NCBI RefSeq assembly: GCF_009601765.2
Contig: NZ_CP045699.1
Coordinates: forward strand, 372,001 to 436,000
Reading direction: 5' to 3'
DNA length: 64,000 bases
From: Vibrio algicola
Lineage (GTDB): Bacteria; Pseudomonadota; Gammaproteobacteria; Enterobacterales; Vibrionaceae
In this document: positions 22,060 to 32,849 of the stretch, piece after piece
Position numbering within the stretch: the first letter of the stretch is position 1
Layout of the letters: each line of letters opens with the position of its first letter
Made by a program: the position numbers and the translations under genes
The notes under the pieces: model-generated
The model's input: only the letters and a program-made list of their open reading frames with translations
Databases searched by the model: none
Told to the model about the DNA's origin: nothing

Positions 22060-22842
22060 ATGGTGAACATGACTGTCGAGGATTTTGATAATCCACCAAC
22101 CCCATCAACTTCCACTAAAGATCATTTCTTTGGTGGTGTGTTTTTATTGTTGGTGGTGGTGTCTATTATTGCGGTTCTCTATTCCACTGTCAGTTGGATG
22201 ACTGATGCTGAGCGATTACCATTATCTCAAGTGATGGTCGAAGGGAAATTAACTCACGTTAAACCCAGTGAAGTGCAACAAGCGTTATCTCAAATCCCTC
22301 ATATGGGAACATTTATGACGCAAGATGTTGATACCCTACAAGCTGCTGTCAAAACCATTCCTTGGGTTAAACAAGTTTCGATTCGTAAACAATGGCCCGA
22401 TTTGGTTAAAGTTTATATTGTGGAATACCAGGCTCAAGCCATATGGAATGGGAATTCATTACTCAATGATGAAGGCCATGTATTTAATGGTACACCGGCA
22501 GATATTGAAGGAAATATCGTTAATCTGTATGGTCCTGATGAAGAAAGCGAAAAAGTATTATCGGTTTGGAAACAAAGTAATAAATTGCTAAAACCGTTAG
22601 GGCTTAATATTACTTCGGTAGTATTAAATGACCGACGTGCATGGCAAATGATTTTAGATAATGGAATTCGATTAGAGTTAGGCAAAGATGCTCGTGATAA
22701 CCGCTTACATCGCTTTGTGCAATTATACCGCCGTTTAGGCGACAAAGCCGATCAAGTCAGTTACATCGATCTCCGATACGACACTGGTGCCGCCGTTGGG
22801 TGGATTTCAGATGATGATTCAGCACAAGAGAGTAATAAATAA
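22060..22842 (+). CDS. ftsQ: Cell division protein FtsQ
   Basis: 260 aa bitopic membrane protein: cytoplasmic tail, one membrane segment (about 26-47), POTRA domain (VMVEGKLTHVKPSEVQQAL) and FtsQ beta domain. Scaffold of the FtsQLB complex. 157 bases separate it from murC, enough for an internal promoter, though none is obvious. No ddl gene lies between murC and ftsQ, in contrast to E. coli. It overlaps ftsA by one base (TAATG). Confidence 0.93.
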   Translation: MVNMTVEDFDNPPTPSTSTKDHFFGGVFLLLVVVSIIAVLYSTVSWMTDAERLPLSQVMVEGKLTHVKPSEVQQALSQIPHMGTFMTQDVDTLQAAVKTIPWVKQVSIRKQWPDLVKVYIVEYQAQAIWNGNSLLNDEGHVFNGTPADIEGNIVNLYGPDEESEKVLSVWKQSNKLLKPLGLNITSVVLNDRRAWQMILDNGIRLELGKDARDNRLHRFVQLYRRLGDKADQVSYIDLRYDTGAAVGWISDDDSAQESNK

Positions 22843-24116
22843 TGAAGGCGTCAGAAGGAAATATTGTCGTTGGTCTTGATGTAGGCACTTCAAATATCGT
22901 GGCATTGGTAGGCGAAGTTCTACCAGACGGGCAAATTAATATTATTGGCTCGGGTGAAGGTCTGTCGAGTGGCATGGATAAAGGGGGCGTTAATGACCTT
23001 GAATCTGTGGTTAAATCGATTGAACGCGCGATCAATCAAGCCGAATTAATGGCGGAATGCCAAATTAGCAATGTTTATCTTTCATTGTCTGGGCGACACA
23101 TTGCCAGCCGAATAGAAAAAGGCATGGGCGCAATTTCTGATGAAGAAGTGGTACAAGAAGATATAGATCGCGTTATTCATACCGCTAAATCGATTAAAAT
23201 CGGTGAAGAACAACGTATTTTGCATGTGATCCCACAAGAATTTACCATTGATTACCAAAAAGACATTAAAAATCCACTTGGTTTGTCTGGTGTTCGTATG
23301 GAAGCCAGCGTTCATTTGATATCATGTCATAATGATATGGCTCGAAATATCGTTAAAGCGGTTGAACGCTGCAATTTAAAAGTCGAACAATTAATTTATT
23401 CTGGCCTAGCATCCAGTAATGCTGTGATCACCGATGACGAAAGAGAACTTGGTGTTTGTGTGATCGATATCGGTGCGGGTACTATGGAAGTCTCTATCTG
23501 GACCGGTGGTGCACTGCGTCACACTAAAGTTTTTGCTTATGCAGGTAATGCAGTTACCAGTGATATTGCTTTTGCTTTTGGTACACCGGTCAGCGATGCG
23601 GAAGAAATCAAAATAAAATTCGGTTGCGCATTGAGTGAATTAGTCAGCAAAGACGATACGGTCAACGTTCCAAGCGTTGGTGGTCGTCCTTCGCGAAGTT
23701 TGCAACGTCAAACTTTGGCAGAAGTGATAGAACCCCGATATACTGAATTAATGGGTATGGCCAATCAAATCATTGACTCGACCCAAGCTAAATTACGAGA
23801 AGATGGTCTTAAGCACCATTTAGCTGCTGGTGTAGTATTAACTGGTGGCGCTTCACAGATTGAAGGTTTAGTGGAGTGCGCAGAGCGCGTATTCCGTAAC
23901 CAAGTAAGAATTGGTAAGCCCCTAGAGGTCAGAGGGTTAACTGACTATGTTAAAGAGCCGCATCATTCAACGGCGGTTGGATTATTACATTACGCCAAAG
24001 ACAGCCAGTTTTATGATGAGAATGAATATCAACAGTCTGCACCGAAACAACGCTCCGGTGCATCATTGGCTGAACTCATTCAAAAGCTGCGTAATTGGAT
24101 AAAAAAAGAGTTTTAA
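22842..24116 (+). CDS. ftsA: Cell division actin homologue FtsA
   Basis: 424 aa actin-fold ATPase that tethers FtsZ filaments to the membrane. Phosphate-binding loops VVGLDVGTSNIVALVGE and VIDIGAGTMEVSIW; adenosine loop LTGGASQIEGL. The C-terminal amphipathic membrane helix is seen as ELIQKLRNWIKKEF. Coupled to ftsQ by a one-base overlap, 33 bases before ftsZ. Confidence 0.96.
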   Translation: MKASEGNIVVGLDVGTSNIVALVGEVLPDGQINIIGSGEGLSSGMDKGGVNDLESVVKSIERAINQAELMAECQISNVYLSLSGRHIASRIEKGMGAISDEEVVQEDIDRVIHTAKSIKIGEEQRILHVIPQEFTIDYQKDIKNPLGLSGVRMEASVHLISCHNDMARNIVKAVERCNLKVEQLIYSGLASSNAVITDDERELGVCVIDIGAGTMEVSIWTGGALRHTKVFAYAGNAVTSDIAFAFGTPVSDAEEIKIKFGCALSELVSKDDTVNVPSVGGRPSRSLQRQTLAEVIEPRYTELMGMANQIIDSTQAKLREDGLKHHLAAGVVLTGGASQIEGLVECAERVFRNQVRIGKPLEVRGLTDYVKEPHHSTAVGLLHYAKDSQFYDENEYQQSAPKQRSGASLAELIQKLRNWIKKEF

Positions 24117-24149
24117 CCTGAGGCGAACAGGGAGAGACGGAGAGCACAC

Positions 24150-25367
24150 ATGTCAATGTTTGAACCAGTAGAAATGTCTGATGACGCAGTAATTAAGGTC
24201 GTTGGAGTAGGTGGCGGCGGCGGTAACGCTGTCGAGCATATGGTCCGTGAATCCATCGAAGGCGTGGAATTCATTACGGTAAATACCGATGCTCAAGCAC
24301 TACGAAAAGTCAGTGTTAGCAATGTTATTCAAATCGGTGGTGATATCACTAAAGGTTTGGGGGCTGGTGCTAACCCACAAGTTGGGCGTGATTCTGCATT
24401 AGAAGATCGTGAAGCGATTAAAGCTTCATTAACCGGTGCGGATATGGTCTTTATTGCTGCCGGTATGGGTGGTGGTACAGGAACTGGTGCAGCACCTGTT
24501 ATTGCTGAGATCGCGAAAGAACTAGGTATATTAACGGTTGCGGTTGTGACTAAGCCATTTAGCTTTGAAGGTAAGAAGCGTATGGCTTTTGCTGATCAAG
24601 GTATTGAAGAGCTGTCTAAACACGTTGACTCATTAATTACCATTCCAAACGAAAAGTTACTGAAAGTACTCGGTCGTGGTATCACTTTGCTGGAAGCTTT
24701 TGCTAAAGCGAACGATGTATTGAAAAATGCGGTTCAAGGTATTGCCGAGCTGATTACTCGCCCTGGTATGATCAACGTCGATTTCGCCGATGTTCGTACT
24801 GTTATGTCTGAAATGGGACATGCGATGATGGGTAGTGGTTACGCGAAAGGCGAAGACCGCGCTGAAGAAGCATCTGAAATGGCGATCTCTAGCCCATTAT
24901 TAGAAGATATCGACTTAGCGGGTGCTCGTGGTGTATTGGTTAATATTACCGCAGGTTTCGATATGCGTTTAGAAGAGTTTGAAATTGTGGGTAACACAGT
25001 AAAAGCTTTCGCATCTGATAACGCAACCGTGGTGATTGGTACTTCACTTGATCCCGATATGACTGACGAAATCCGTGTTACTGTTGTTGCGACAGGCATT
25101 GGAAAATCTCAACCACCCGAGATCACTTTAGTCAAAGGCGGTAGCGTACAACAGCAACCTGCCATGAATGTGCAACCGGCACAAGCAGCAGCAACAACGC
25201 CAGCGCCAGAAGAAAAGAAACCAGAACCTATGGTTCGTACGGCTTCAGCGCCAGTAAGTCGCCCAGCGAGTTCGTCGAGTGTAGAGACAAACACAGCGAA
25301 AAAACCAGATGAAAATGACAGTGGCTATCTAGATATTCCTGCATTTTTACGCAATCAAGCTGATTGA
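24150..25367 (+). CDS. ftsZ: Cell division tubulin homologue FtsZ
   Basis: 405 aa GTPase forming the Z ring. The tubulin signature GGGTGTG lies at 107-113, and the T7 loop region [11 protein letters not shown] is intact. A Gln/Pro/Ala-rich linker (about 325-390) leads to the conserved C-terminal peptide [13 protein letters not shown], which binds FtsA and ZipA. Strong ribosome site (GGGAGAG). Confidence 0.97.
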   Translation: MSMFEPVEMSDDAVIKVVGVGGGGGNAVEHMVRESIEGVEFITVNTDAQALRKVSVSNVIQIGGDITKGLGAGANPQVGRDSALEDREAIKASLTGADMVFIAAGMGGGTGTGAAPVIAEIAKELGILTVAVVTKPFSFEGKKRMAFADQGIEELSKHVDSLITIPNEKLLKVLGRGITLLEAFAKANDVLKNAVQGIAELITRPGMINVDFADVRTVMSEMGHAMMGSGYAKGEDRAEEASEMAISSPLLEDIDLAGARGVLVNITAGFDMRLEEFEIVGNTVKAFASDNATVVIGTSLDPDMTDEIRVTVVATGIGKSQPPEITLVKGGSVQQQPAMNVQPAQAAATTPAPEEKKPEPMVRTASAPVSRPASSSSVETNTAKKPDENDSGYLDIPAFLRNQAD

Positions 25368-25467
25368 TATTCAAACAATTAACTTGATGCGTATCGAAAA
25401 TATGGTAACATATCTGACCACTCATTCTTATGGCTGGTATTTGTGTAGCATGAAAAAGGCAGATTAG

Positions 25468-26388
25468 ATGATTAGACAACGTACTTTAAAACAAGAAGTT
25501 AAAACGACTGGTGTGGGTCTCCACTCTGGGCGTAAAGTTACGCTTAATCTACGTCCAGCGCCAGCAAATACTGGTATTATCTATCGTCGTACAGATATGA
25601 ATCCACCAGTGGATTTTCCATCTGATCCTAACTCAGTACGTGACACTGTGTTATGTACCGCTTTAGTTAATGACGATGGTATACGCATCTCAACGGTTGA
25701 GCATTTAAATGCAGCATTGTCTGGTATGGGTATCGACAACATCATTATTGAAGTTGACGCACCTGAAATTCCAATTATGGATGGTAGTGCCAGTCCGTTT
25801 GTTTACTTGCTGCAATCAGCAGGTATTGAAACACTAAATGCAGCCAAACGTTTTATTCGTATTAAAAAACCCGTACGCGTAGAAGACGGTGATAAGTGGG
25901 CAGAATTAGTTCCTTATGACGGTTTCCGCATGGATTTTGAGATCGAATTTAACCACCCAGCGATTGAATCAGATGAGCAGCACATGTTGTTTGATTTTTC
26001 TTCGCAAGCGTTTATTCGAGATATTTCTCGCGCACGAACCTTTGGTTTTATGCGTGATATTGAATATCTTCAATCACAAAACTTATGCTTAGGCGGCAGT
26101 TTTGATTGCGCTATTGTTTTAGATGAATACCGCATCTTGAATGAAGATGGTTTACGTTTTAGTAATGAGTTTGTGACCCATAAAGTATTGGATGCGATTG
26201 GCGACTTATACATGTCAGGCCACAGCATTGTCGGTGAGCTCCGCGCTTATAAAACCGGCCACGCACTGAATAATCAGTTGTTACGCGCATTACTTGCAAA
26301 CCAAGAAGCTTGGGAATGGGCAACATTTGAAGAAGCTGCTGGATCTCCCGTTGCATTTGGTGACATCACCAATGCCGCGTTAGCTTAA
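25468..26388 (+). CDS. lpxC: UDP-3-O-acyl-GlcNAc deacetylase LpxC
   Basis: 306 aa zinc deacetylase, the committed step of lipid A synthesis. Zinc-ligand motifs: VEHLNAAL (His79 region) and [10 protein letters not shown] (HxxxD, about 238-242); [12 protein letters not shown] carries the catalytic His. The 100-bp gap after ftsZ allows a separate promoter. A terminator follows, closing the cluster. Length equals E. coli LpxC (305) within one residue. Confidence 0.97.
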   Translation: MIRQRTLKQEVKTTGVGLHSGRKVTLNLRPAPANTGIIYRRTDMNPPVDFPSDPNSVRDTVLCTALVNDDGIRISTVEHLNAALSGMGIDNIIIEVDAPEIPIMDGSASPFVYLLQSAGIETLNAAKRFIRIKKPVRVEDGDKWAELVPYDGFRMDFEIEFNHPAIESDEQHMLFDFSSQAFIRDISRARTFGFMRDIEYLQSQNLCLGGSFDCAIVLDEYRILNEDGLRFSNEFVTHKVLDAIGDLYMSGHSIVGELRAYKTGHALNNQLLRALLANQEAWEWATFEEAAGSPVAFGDITNAALA

Positions 26389-26416
26389 TCAATTAAGTTA
26401 ATTTAAGAATTTAAAA

Positions 26417-26443
26417 AACCAGACCTCAAGTCTGGTTTTTTTT
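26417..26443 (+). terminator. Terminator after lpxC
   Basis: Perfect 8-bp stem AACCAGAC / GTCTGGTT with loop CTCAA and a run of eight T. It marks the end of the dcw-lpxC cluster and may also serve dciA from the other strand. Confidence 0.92.
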
Positions 26444-26472
26444 CGCCTGTTATTTAACATCAAGCTTCTCGG

Positions 26473-26928
26473 CTATTTTTTACCAAGCTTAGCTAATCGT
26501 TCAATTTGGCGCTTTAATTTTGGGGATGCCAGATCGGCAATCATTAATATAGATTGCGCTGCACTTTCACTTAATCCTGTTGGCTGGTATGGAGGCGTCG
26601 ATTTTTCGTTGATAGGTTCGGCTCGATACAGATCGGGATTCACTTTAAACTCAACCCCACTTAACTTAGAAAATCCATTGGCGCGCAATTGAGACAGAAT
26701 ATGGATACGGTCATAATTTAATTTCATTTGCAGCGAGGCATTGGCCACTTCGATTAATAACTGACTATTTTTGATATTGGCGGCACGGCAATGAGGCCGA
26801 AAAGCGGGCGCTAAAATCGATTGCAAGGTTTTATTGATGGCGAGTATGTCACTGACATGCTGATTAAACTGATTCATACGAGGATCAGTGAATAAATCTT
26901 TGGTCAATGTTGGGCGATGGTCACGCAT
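26473..26928 (-). CDS. dciA: DciA-type replicative helicase operator (DUF721)
   Basis: 151 aa. The DUF721/DciA domain spans about 15-105 (HVSDILAINKTLQSILAPAFRPHCRAANI ... LLIEVANASLQMKLN), followed by a variable tail. DciA loads or operates the replicative helicase DnaB in bacteria that lack the phage-derived DnaC. In Vibrio this gene lies between lpxC and secA, as here. It faces lpxC and diverges from secA. Confidence 0.88.
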   Translation of the reverse strand: MRDHRPTLTKDLFTDPRMNQFNQHVSDILAINKTLQSILAPAFRPHCRAANIKNSQLLIEVANASLQMKLNYDRIHILSQLRANGFSKLSGVEFKVNPDLYRAEPINEKSTPPYQPTGLSESAAQSILMIADLASPKLKRQIERLAKLGKK

Positions 26929-27245
26929 AATACTGGGTTAACTCTTGATATGACTCAGGTACAGTCTTTATTTTAACGTATTGAGCATAAATTTAAGTCA
27001 GGAATTTCAAAAAAAACGATGTGTGATCAAAAAAAGTGATAATCCCTTAAAACAAAGGCGTTTGTAGATAGAAGATAGCGGCAGAATCCCATACTATATA
27101 GCCACTAAAATTTATCCTTGAAAATACAGCACTTCAGCACCATATGATAATAAGACAACCTTACCAGTATTCTTAGTGTTGAAGTATTGGCTGCAAGAGA
27201 CTGAAATCAGAGATCCCAAGGATCGGAAAGAGAGATTCATAAATA
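26929..27245. other. dciA-secA divergent intergenic region
   Basis: 317 bases with no gene. E. coli has secM directly before secA; here I see no secretion-monitor reading frame with a signal peptide and arrest motif. Promoters for both genes must lie here, but I could not pick a convincing -35/-10 pair. Confidence 0.5.
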
Positions 27246-29978
27246 ATGTTAACTAAGTTACTGACCAGTGTCATTGGTAGTCGTAATGATCGAACTCTAC
27301 GACAGCTAAACAAAATCGTAAATAAAATTAATAGTTTTGAACCTGACTTTGATGCCTTGACGGATGAGCAGTTGCAAAACAAAACCGTTGAATTCCGTGA
27401 GCGCTACCAAAATGGCGAGACCATCGATCAGCTATTACCGGAAGCGTTTGCTACTGTGCGCGAAGCTTCAAAGCGTATTTATGGTATGCGTCACTTCGAC
27501 GTGCAGCTTATTGGCGGCATGGTATTAAACGGCGGAAAAATTGCCGAGATGCGTACTGGTGAAGGTAAAACCCTAACCGCAACCTTATCAGCCTACCTTA
27601 ATGCTTTAGCTGGTAAAGGTGTTCACATCGTTACCGTCAATGATTACTTAGCAGCGCGTGATGCTGAAACCAACCGTGCGTTATTTGAATTTTTAGGTAT
27701 GACCGTTGGTATCAACGTACCTAATATGGTGCCGCAACAAAAACAAGCGGCGTACCAATGCGATATTTTATACGGAACCAATAACGAATTTGGTTTTGAT
27801 TATCTGCGTGACAACATGGCTTTCCGTCCGGAAGACCGTGTACAACGTGAACGCTTCTTTGCCGTGATCGATGAAGTCGATTCAATCTTGATCGATGAAG
27901 CGCGTACACCGCTTATCATCTCAGGCCCTGCTGAAGATAGCTCAGATCTTTACACCAAAATTAACCTTCTTATCCCTTCTCTTGAGCGTCAAGACGAAGA
28001 AGATACCGAAGAATACCGTGGTGACAAACACTACACTATTGATGAAAAAGCCAAACAAGTTCATATGACGGAAACCGGTCAAGAGTTTGTGGAAGAGCTA
28101 CTGATCCAAAAGGGCATGATGGAAGAAGGGGATACGTTGTATTCACCCGCTAATATCAGCTTATTACACCATGTGACAGCGGCATTGCGCGCGCATGTAT
28201 TGTTTGAAAAAGACGTCGATTACATCGTAAAAGATGATGAAGTCATTATTGTTGATGAGCATACTGGCCGTACGATGCCTGGTCGTCGTTGGTCTGAAGG
28301 CTTGCATCAAGCAGTAGAAGCCAAAGAAGGCGTTAAGATTCAAAACGAAAACCAAACCTTGGCATCAATCACCTTCCAGAACTACTTCCGTCTATATGAA
28401 AAACTGTCGGGTATGACAGGTACTGCTGATACAGAGGCATTTGAATTCCAATCTATCTACGGTTTGGATACCGTGGTTATTCCAACTAACCGTCCAATGA
28501 TCCGTAATGATATGCCAGATGTGGTTTATCGCACTGAAGAAGACAAGTTTGCCGCGATCAAAGATGATATCCAAGAACGTGTCAGCAATGGCCAGCCTAT
28601 CTTGGTAGGTACGGTTTCGATCGAAAAATCTGAATTGTTATCGAATGCGTTAAAAGCGGCTAAAATTAAGCACAGCGTCTTAAATGCGAAGTTCCACGAA
28701 AAAGAAGCTGAAATTGTTGAACTTGCCGGTACACCTGGCGCGGTGACCATCGCAACCAACATGGCTGGTCGTGGTACTGATATTAAGTTAGGCGGTAGCT
28801 GGGAAGCCGAAGTTGAAAAACTGGTTGCGAAACAAGGCTCTGCTGCGACTGAAGAGCAAGTTGCTGAGATAAAAGCAAAATGGCAACAAGTACATGATGC
28901 GGTACTCGCCTCTGGTGGTCTGCATATTATTGGTACTGAGCGTCACGAATCTCGCCGTATCGATAACCAGTTACGTGGTCGTTCTGGTCGTCAAGGAGAT
29001 GCGGGTTCTTCTCGTTTCTATCTATCAATGGAAGATTCATTGCTGCGTATTTTTACCTCCGACCGTATGGCTGGTTTAATCCAAAGTGGTATGGATGAAG
29101 GTGAAGCGATAGAAAGCCGTGTCTTGTCTCGCTCAATTGAAAAAGCACAGCGTAAAGTAGAAGGTCGTAACTTTGACGTACGTAAACAATTATTGGATTA
29201 CGATGATGTCGCCAATGACCAACGTAAAGTGATTTACGAATTACGTGATGAGTTGATGGGCGCGGGTGATATTAGCGAAATGCTAGCTCAAAACCGTGTT
29301 GATGTATTGACCTCTATGTTTGCCCAATATATTCCGCCGCAATCTCTTGATGATATGTGGGATGTGGCAGGCTTAGAAGCGCGCTTGCAGGCTGATTTTG
29401 ATCTCGAATTCCCAATTCAAGCTTGGTTAGATGAAGATGATAAATTGTACGAAGAAGTGTTATGCGAACGTATCATCGAACAAGCGGCGACTATCTATAA
29501 AGAAAAAGAAGAGGTAGTAGGCGCCGAGGTTCTACGTAACTTTGAACGTCAAGTGATGCTGCAAACGTTGGATACGCTTTGGAAAGAGCATTTAGCGGCA
29601 ATGGATCACCTTCGTCAAGGTATTCACTTGCGTGGCTATGCACAAAAAGATCCAAAACAAGAATTTAAACGTGAGTCGTTTGAATTGTTTGGTGAATTAT
29701 TAGATAGCCTAAAATTTGACGTTATTTCAACTTTAAGTCGAGTTCGCGTGCAAGAGCGCGAAGAAGTCGACCGTATGGAAGAGCAACGCCGCATTCAAGC
29801 AGAAGAAGCTGCCCGTCGTCAACAATACCAACACCAAGCGGCTGACGGTATTAGCGATGATGAGCAAGAAGGTGCACCTCAACCAATGGTTCGTGAAGAA
29901 CGTAAAGTGGGTCGAAATGAACCTTGCCCATGTGGTTCAGGTAAAAAATATAAACAATGTCATGGTAAAATTGCCTAA
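27246..29978 (+). CDS. secA: Preprotein translocase motor ATPase SecA
   Basis: 910 aa, full length. Drives proteins through SecYEG using ATP. Walker [12 protein letters not shown] (about 100-110), Walker [19 protein letters not shown], preprotein cross-linking domain, second nucleotide-binding fold ([12 protein letters not shown]), helical wing and scaffold. It ends in the zinc-binding SecB-docking tail [15 protein letters not shown] terminator follows 40 bases downstream. Confidence 0.98.
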   Translation: MLTKLLTSVIGSRNDRTLRQLNKIVNKINSFEPDFDALTDEQLQNKTVEFRERYQNGETIDQLLPEAFATVREASKRIYGMRHFDVQLIGGMVLNGGKIAEMRTGEGKTLTATLSAYLNALAGKGVHIVTVNDYLAARDAETNRALFEFLGMTVGINVPNMVPQQKQAAYQCDILYGTNNEFGFDYLRDNMAFRPEDRVQRERFFAVIDEVDSILIDEARTPLIISGPAEDSSDLYTKINLLIPSLERQDEEDTEEYRGDKHYTIDEKAKQVHMTETGQEFVEELLIQKGMMEEGDTLYSPANISLLHHVTAALRAHVLFEKDVDYIVKDDEVIIVDEHTGRTMPGRRWSEGLHQAVEAKEGVKIQNENQTLASITFQNYFRLYEKLSGMTGTADTEAFEFQSIYGLDTVVIPTNRPMIRNDMPDVVYRTEEDKFAAIKDDIQERVSNGQPILVGTVSIEKSELLSNALKAAKIKHSVLNAKFHEKEAEIVELAGTPGAVTIATNMAGRGTDIKLGGSWEAEVEKLVAKQGSAATEEQVAEIKAKWQQVHDAVLASGGLHIIGTERHESRRIDNQLRGRSGRQGDAGSSRFYLSMEDSLLRIFTSDRMAGLIQSGMDEGEAIESRVLSRSIEKAQRKVEGRNFDVRKQLLDYDDVANDQRKVIYELRDELMGAGDISEMLAQNRVDVLTSMFAQYIPPQSLDDMWDVAGLEARLQADFDLEFPIQAWLDEDDKLYEEVLCERIIEQAATIYKEKEEVVGAEVLRNFERQVMLQTLDTLWKEHLAAMDHLRQGIHLRGYAQKDPKQEFKRESFELFGELLDSLKFDVISTLSRVRVQEREEVDRMEEQRRIQAEEAARRQQYQHQAADGISDDEQEGAPQPMVREERKVGRNEPCPCGSGKKYKQCHGKIA

Positions 29979-30017
29979 TTGATATTGTAAGGTGTTTTTG
30001 AGCTATAGATAAAAACA

Positions 30018-30043
30018 AAAGGTCGCTTCGGCGGCCTTTTTTA
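30018..30043 (+). terminator. secA terminator
   Basis: Stem AAAGGTCGC / GCGGCCTTT (one G-U pair) with a TTCG tetraloop and a T-run. Confidence 0.9.
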
Positions 30044-30048
30044 ATATC

Positions 30049-30080
30049 CCTAAAAGCCTAAAAGCCTAAAAGCCTAAAAG
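30049..30080. repeat. Four 8-bp tandem repeats (CCTAAAAG)
   Basis: Four perfect copies of CCTAAAAG, followed by a degenerate fifth (cgtaag), between the secA terminator and mutT. Likely prone to slippage; it lies in the mutT 5' region. Confidence 0.95.
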
Positions 30081-30116
30081 CGTAAGAATACAAAAATAGC
30101 ACAACAGGAGAGCCTC

Positions 30117-30530
30117 ATGACTTTAACGCAAACATCTCGGTTACATATTGTGGCTGCGATTATTTTTAACCAGCAACAAGATCAGATTTTTATCACTAAG
30201 CGTCCTGCTAAGCTACATAAAGGCGGTTATTGGGAGTTTCCAGGTGGTAAAGTGGAATCTGGTGAAACGGCTGGAAAAGGGCTGATACGAGAGCTGTATG
30301 AAGAGATTGACATTGAAGTCACAGCATTGTCTTTGTTTGAGCACTTGGATCATGATTACCCAGAAAAGAAACTAACATTTGATTTCTTTAGTGTCACCGC
30401 TTTTAGTGGCAAACCTTATGGCAAGGAGGGGCAAGAGGGTAAGTGGGTTAAGATTGAAGATCTAGTGGACTATCAATTTCCTGAAGCCAATCAACCTATT
30501 GTCGAAAAGCTATTAGCAACTCTCGGCTAG
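30117..30530 (+). CDS. mutT: 8-oxo-dGTP diphosphatase MutT
   Basis: 137 aa Nudix hydrolase that removes oxidised dGTP from the nucleotide pool and so prevents A:T to C:G transversions. The Nudix box is intact: GGKVESGE, then RELYEEI (G-x5-E-x7-RE-x2-EE). Preceded by CAGGAGAG, a strong ribosome site. The secA-mutT order is common in gammaproteobacteria. Confidence 0.93.
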   Translation: MTLTQTSRLHIVAAIIFNQQQDQIFITKRPAKLHKGGYWEFPGGKVESGETAGKGLIRELYEEIDIEVTALSLFEHLDHDYPEKKLTFDFFSVTAFSGKPYGKEGQEGKWVKIEDLVDYQFPEANQPIVEKLLATLG

Positions 30531-30567
30531 GGTATATATGAGTTGATTTAAGTTTTATCAACGCGAT

Positions 30568-30607
30568 AAAAAAGCCAGATTGAGGTTTCCCTTAATCTGG
30601 CTTTTAT
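30568..30607. terminator. Bidirectional terminator between mutT and ygiM
   Basis: Stem AAAAGCCAGATT / AATCTGGCTTTT with A-run and T-run on opposite sides; serves convergent mutT and ygiM. Confidence 0.88.
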
Positions 30608-30657
30608 TATTTATAACGCATTTTAACTTAAATCAAAACCTTCTAACCTAAGTATAC

Positions 30658-31269
30658 TTATGCCCAGCCGCCGTTTTTCTTTTTACGACGTGGGATAAGA
30701 TGAGGAAGCAATAAACCAAATAGTAAACCTAAACCAGCTACACCGCCGCCATACATGAAGTAACGGAGCAATAAGTCGTCTTTTTGGGTGTCTAATTTTG
30801 CACGCAGTTCACGAGCTTCAGCTTGAGAGTCTGATAACTGTTGATTAAGGTTACGGTAGTTAGTCTCAAGATCGGAAATCTGTTTGTTACTCACTTTTAG
30901 TGAACTGACTAAACCTGCTTTTTCTGTATCCGATGTTTTACGTGCATTAGCTAATGCATCTTTTACGCTAGAAAGCTCTTTCTCAAGTTGTGGCAAGCGA
31001 ATCGACATACTGACATTCGCCGTCACGTATTTACTTTCAACCCAACCTTTACGGCCTTTGCTATCGACGACCTGAGAGAATCCGGCTGATTTGTTTGAGG
31101 TTAAAATCTTGATCACTTCACCTGCATCAACACTACCGATAATACGGTATTGATTACCTGGGCCAGAATGCAGATAAGTGAAAAGATTATCTGAGATATA
31201 GAAGTCACGTGCGTATGTCATTGGAGCAAAAAAAGTTGCTAGCAATACTAAGCAAAAAAGCTTTTTCAC
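30658..31269 (-). CDS. ygiM: SH3-domain membrane protein of the YgiM family
   Basis: 203 aa. Signal peptide (1-20, ending TYA), bacterial SH3 domain (about 22-86: LFTYLHSGPGNQYRIIGSV ... GWVESKYV), long coiled coil (about 95-165), one membrane segment (167-190) and a short basic tail RRKKKNGGWA. Probably periplasmic and anchored at the C-terminus. Function is not established in the family; it commonly lies near ygiF/glnE genes as here. Confidence 0.85.
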   Translation of the reverse strand: MKKLFCLVLLATFFAPMTYARDFYISDNLFTYLHSGPGNQYRIIGSVDAGEVIKILTSNKSAGFSQVVDSKGRKGWVESKYVTANVSMSIRLPQLEKELSSVKDALANARKTSDTEKAGLVSSLKVSNKQISDLETNYRNLNQQLSDSQAEARELRAKLDTQKDDLLLRYFMYGGGVAGLGLLFGLLLPHLIPRRKKKNGGWA

Positions 31270-31392
31270 ATTTTGTCCTTTTTAGTGATATGCGCTTGCC
31301 TGTGTTTACGATTTGGAAAAATCCCCATCGGCAAAAGCATTAAATAAAATTTGTTAAGGAAATAGTAAGAAGTTTCGACTTAACGTGCAACA

Positions 31393-31418
31393 AAAGAGGG
31401 AGCAAAAGCTCCCTCTTT
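31393..31418 (-). terminator. Terminator after pitA
   Basis: Perfect 11-bp stem AAAGAGGGAGC / GCTCCCTCTTT with AAAA loop, followed on the minus strand by T-rich sequence. Confidence 0.7.
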
Positions 31419-31474
31419 GTGCATCTAAGCATCAATTATGACACGGCTTTGACAGAGTGTCGGTAATTGCAAGC

Positions 31475-32737
31475 TTATGCGCCGAATGCTGCTTTGATTG
31501 CATAGAAGAATACAATCGATAATACCGCGCCCGCGGGCAAGGTAACAATCCAAGATGCAACAATGTTACGTACTACGCCAAGGTTAAGAGCTGCAATACC
31601 GCGAGCAAAGCCAACCCCTAATACCGCACCCACCAGTGTTTGCGTGGTTGAGATAGGAAGACCAGTACCCGATGCAAGAACAACGGTAGAAGCGGTTGCA
31701 AGTTGAGCAGCAAAACCACGACTTGGGGTTAGTTCAGTAATACCCGTACCAACAGTAGCCATTACTTTATGCCCCATGGTTGCAAGACCCACCACGATAC
31801 CAAGACCGCCAAGAGGTAAGATCCACCAAGCTATTTCACTTTTGGCGGTTAATTCACCCATGCTGTGTACGGTTGAAACCACGGCAGATAATGGACCAAT
31901 TGCATTGGCAACATCATTCGAACCATGAGCAAATGCCATCGCACAAGCCGTTACCACCATTAAGATACTAAAGATACTTTCAACACCAGCAAAGCCATGC
32001 TCTTCTTTCTGGTTAGCAAATTTTTTCTGGATATAAATATAACCACCGACCATGACAATAGTCGAGAAAATGACAGAATATAACCAAGCTTCGCCATGGG
32101 TTAAATGTAGACCAACGTGCTTAAGACCTTTTTTGATGGTCACAAGTGCAATCACCATAGTGGTCAAGAACATATAAACCGGTACAAAACGTTTGGCATT
32201 TGCCATTGGCGTTTCGGTATCAAATATCAGTCGTTGTGCACTGACAAAAATACCATAGGCAAACAGACCCGCGATAAATGGTGTAATTATCCAACTACCC
32301 ACAATGCCTTGTACCGAATGCCAATCAACCGCTTCAGTTCCGGTTGAGACACAAGCAAAGCCGATAATCGCACCAATGATTGAGTGGGTTGTCGATACTG
32401 GCCAGCCCATATAAGAGGCCAGTAATAGCCAAGTACCTGCAGCTAACAGTGCTGACATCATACCGTAAATTAAAATTTCGGGATGAGAGGTATAAAAGGA
32501 AGTTTCAATAACGCCATTTCGAATGGTGTCAGTCACTTCGCCACCAGCAAGATAAGCCCCTGCAAATTCAAAAATCATCGCAATAAAAATTGCTTGTTTC
32601 ACTGTTAGCGCTTTAGAGCCAACAGAGGTGCCCATGGCATTGGCAACATCATTTGCACCAATACCAATTGCCATTAGGAAGCCAAATAACGCGGCTACTA
32701 AAATAATAGTTGTGCCGTAGTTTGCGAGGATATCCAT
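31475..32737 (-). CDS. pitA: Low-affinity inorganic phosphate transporter (Pit family)
   Basis: 420 aa from the chosen ATG (MDILANYG); the frame runs 18 codons further upstream without a family match. Proton- or sodium-coupled phosphate permease with about eleven membrane segments. The two PHO4 half-repeats carry the signatures GANDVANAMGTSVGSKA and GSNDVANAIGPLSA. Downstream of a DUF47 gene in the same direction, the standard pairing for Pit-type transporters. pitA is used as the closest name; pitB would be equally possible. Confidence 0.9.
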   Translation of the reverse strand: MDILANYGTTIILVAALFGFLMAIGIGANDVANAMGTSVGSKALTVKQAIFIAMIFEFAGAYLAGGEVTDTIRNGVIETSFYTSHPEILIYGMMSALLAAGTWLLLASYMGWPVSTTHSIIGAIIGFACVSTGTEAVDWHSVQGIVGSWIITPFIAGLFAYGIFVSAQRLIFDTETPMANAKRFVPVYMFLTTMVIALVTIKKGLKHVGLHLTHGEAWLYSVIFSTIVMVGGYIYIQKKFANQKEEHGFAGVESIFSILMVVTACAMAFAHGSNDVANAIGPLSAVVSTVHSMGELTAKSEIAWWILPLGGLGIVVGLATMGHKVMATVGTGITELTPSRGFAAQLATASTVVLASGTGLPISTTQTLVGAVLGVGFARGIAALNLGVVRNIVASWIVTLPAGAVLSIVFFYAIKAAFGA

Positions 32738-32849
32738 CGTAATACCTAGTTTTTTAGACAACAGTTCGGGCAAGCAGACACAGGGAATCACACCCTGAAC
32801 TTACCACATCAGTTATTTTTGCTATTTTGATTATTTTGTTGAATCGAAC

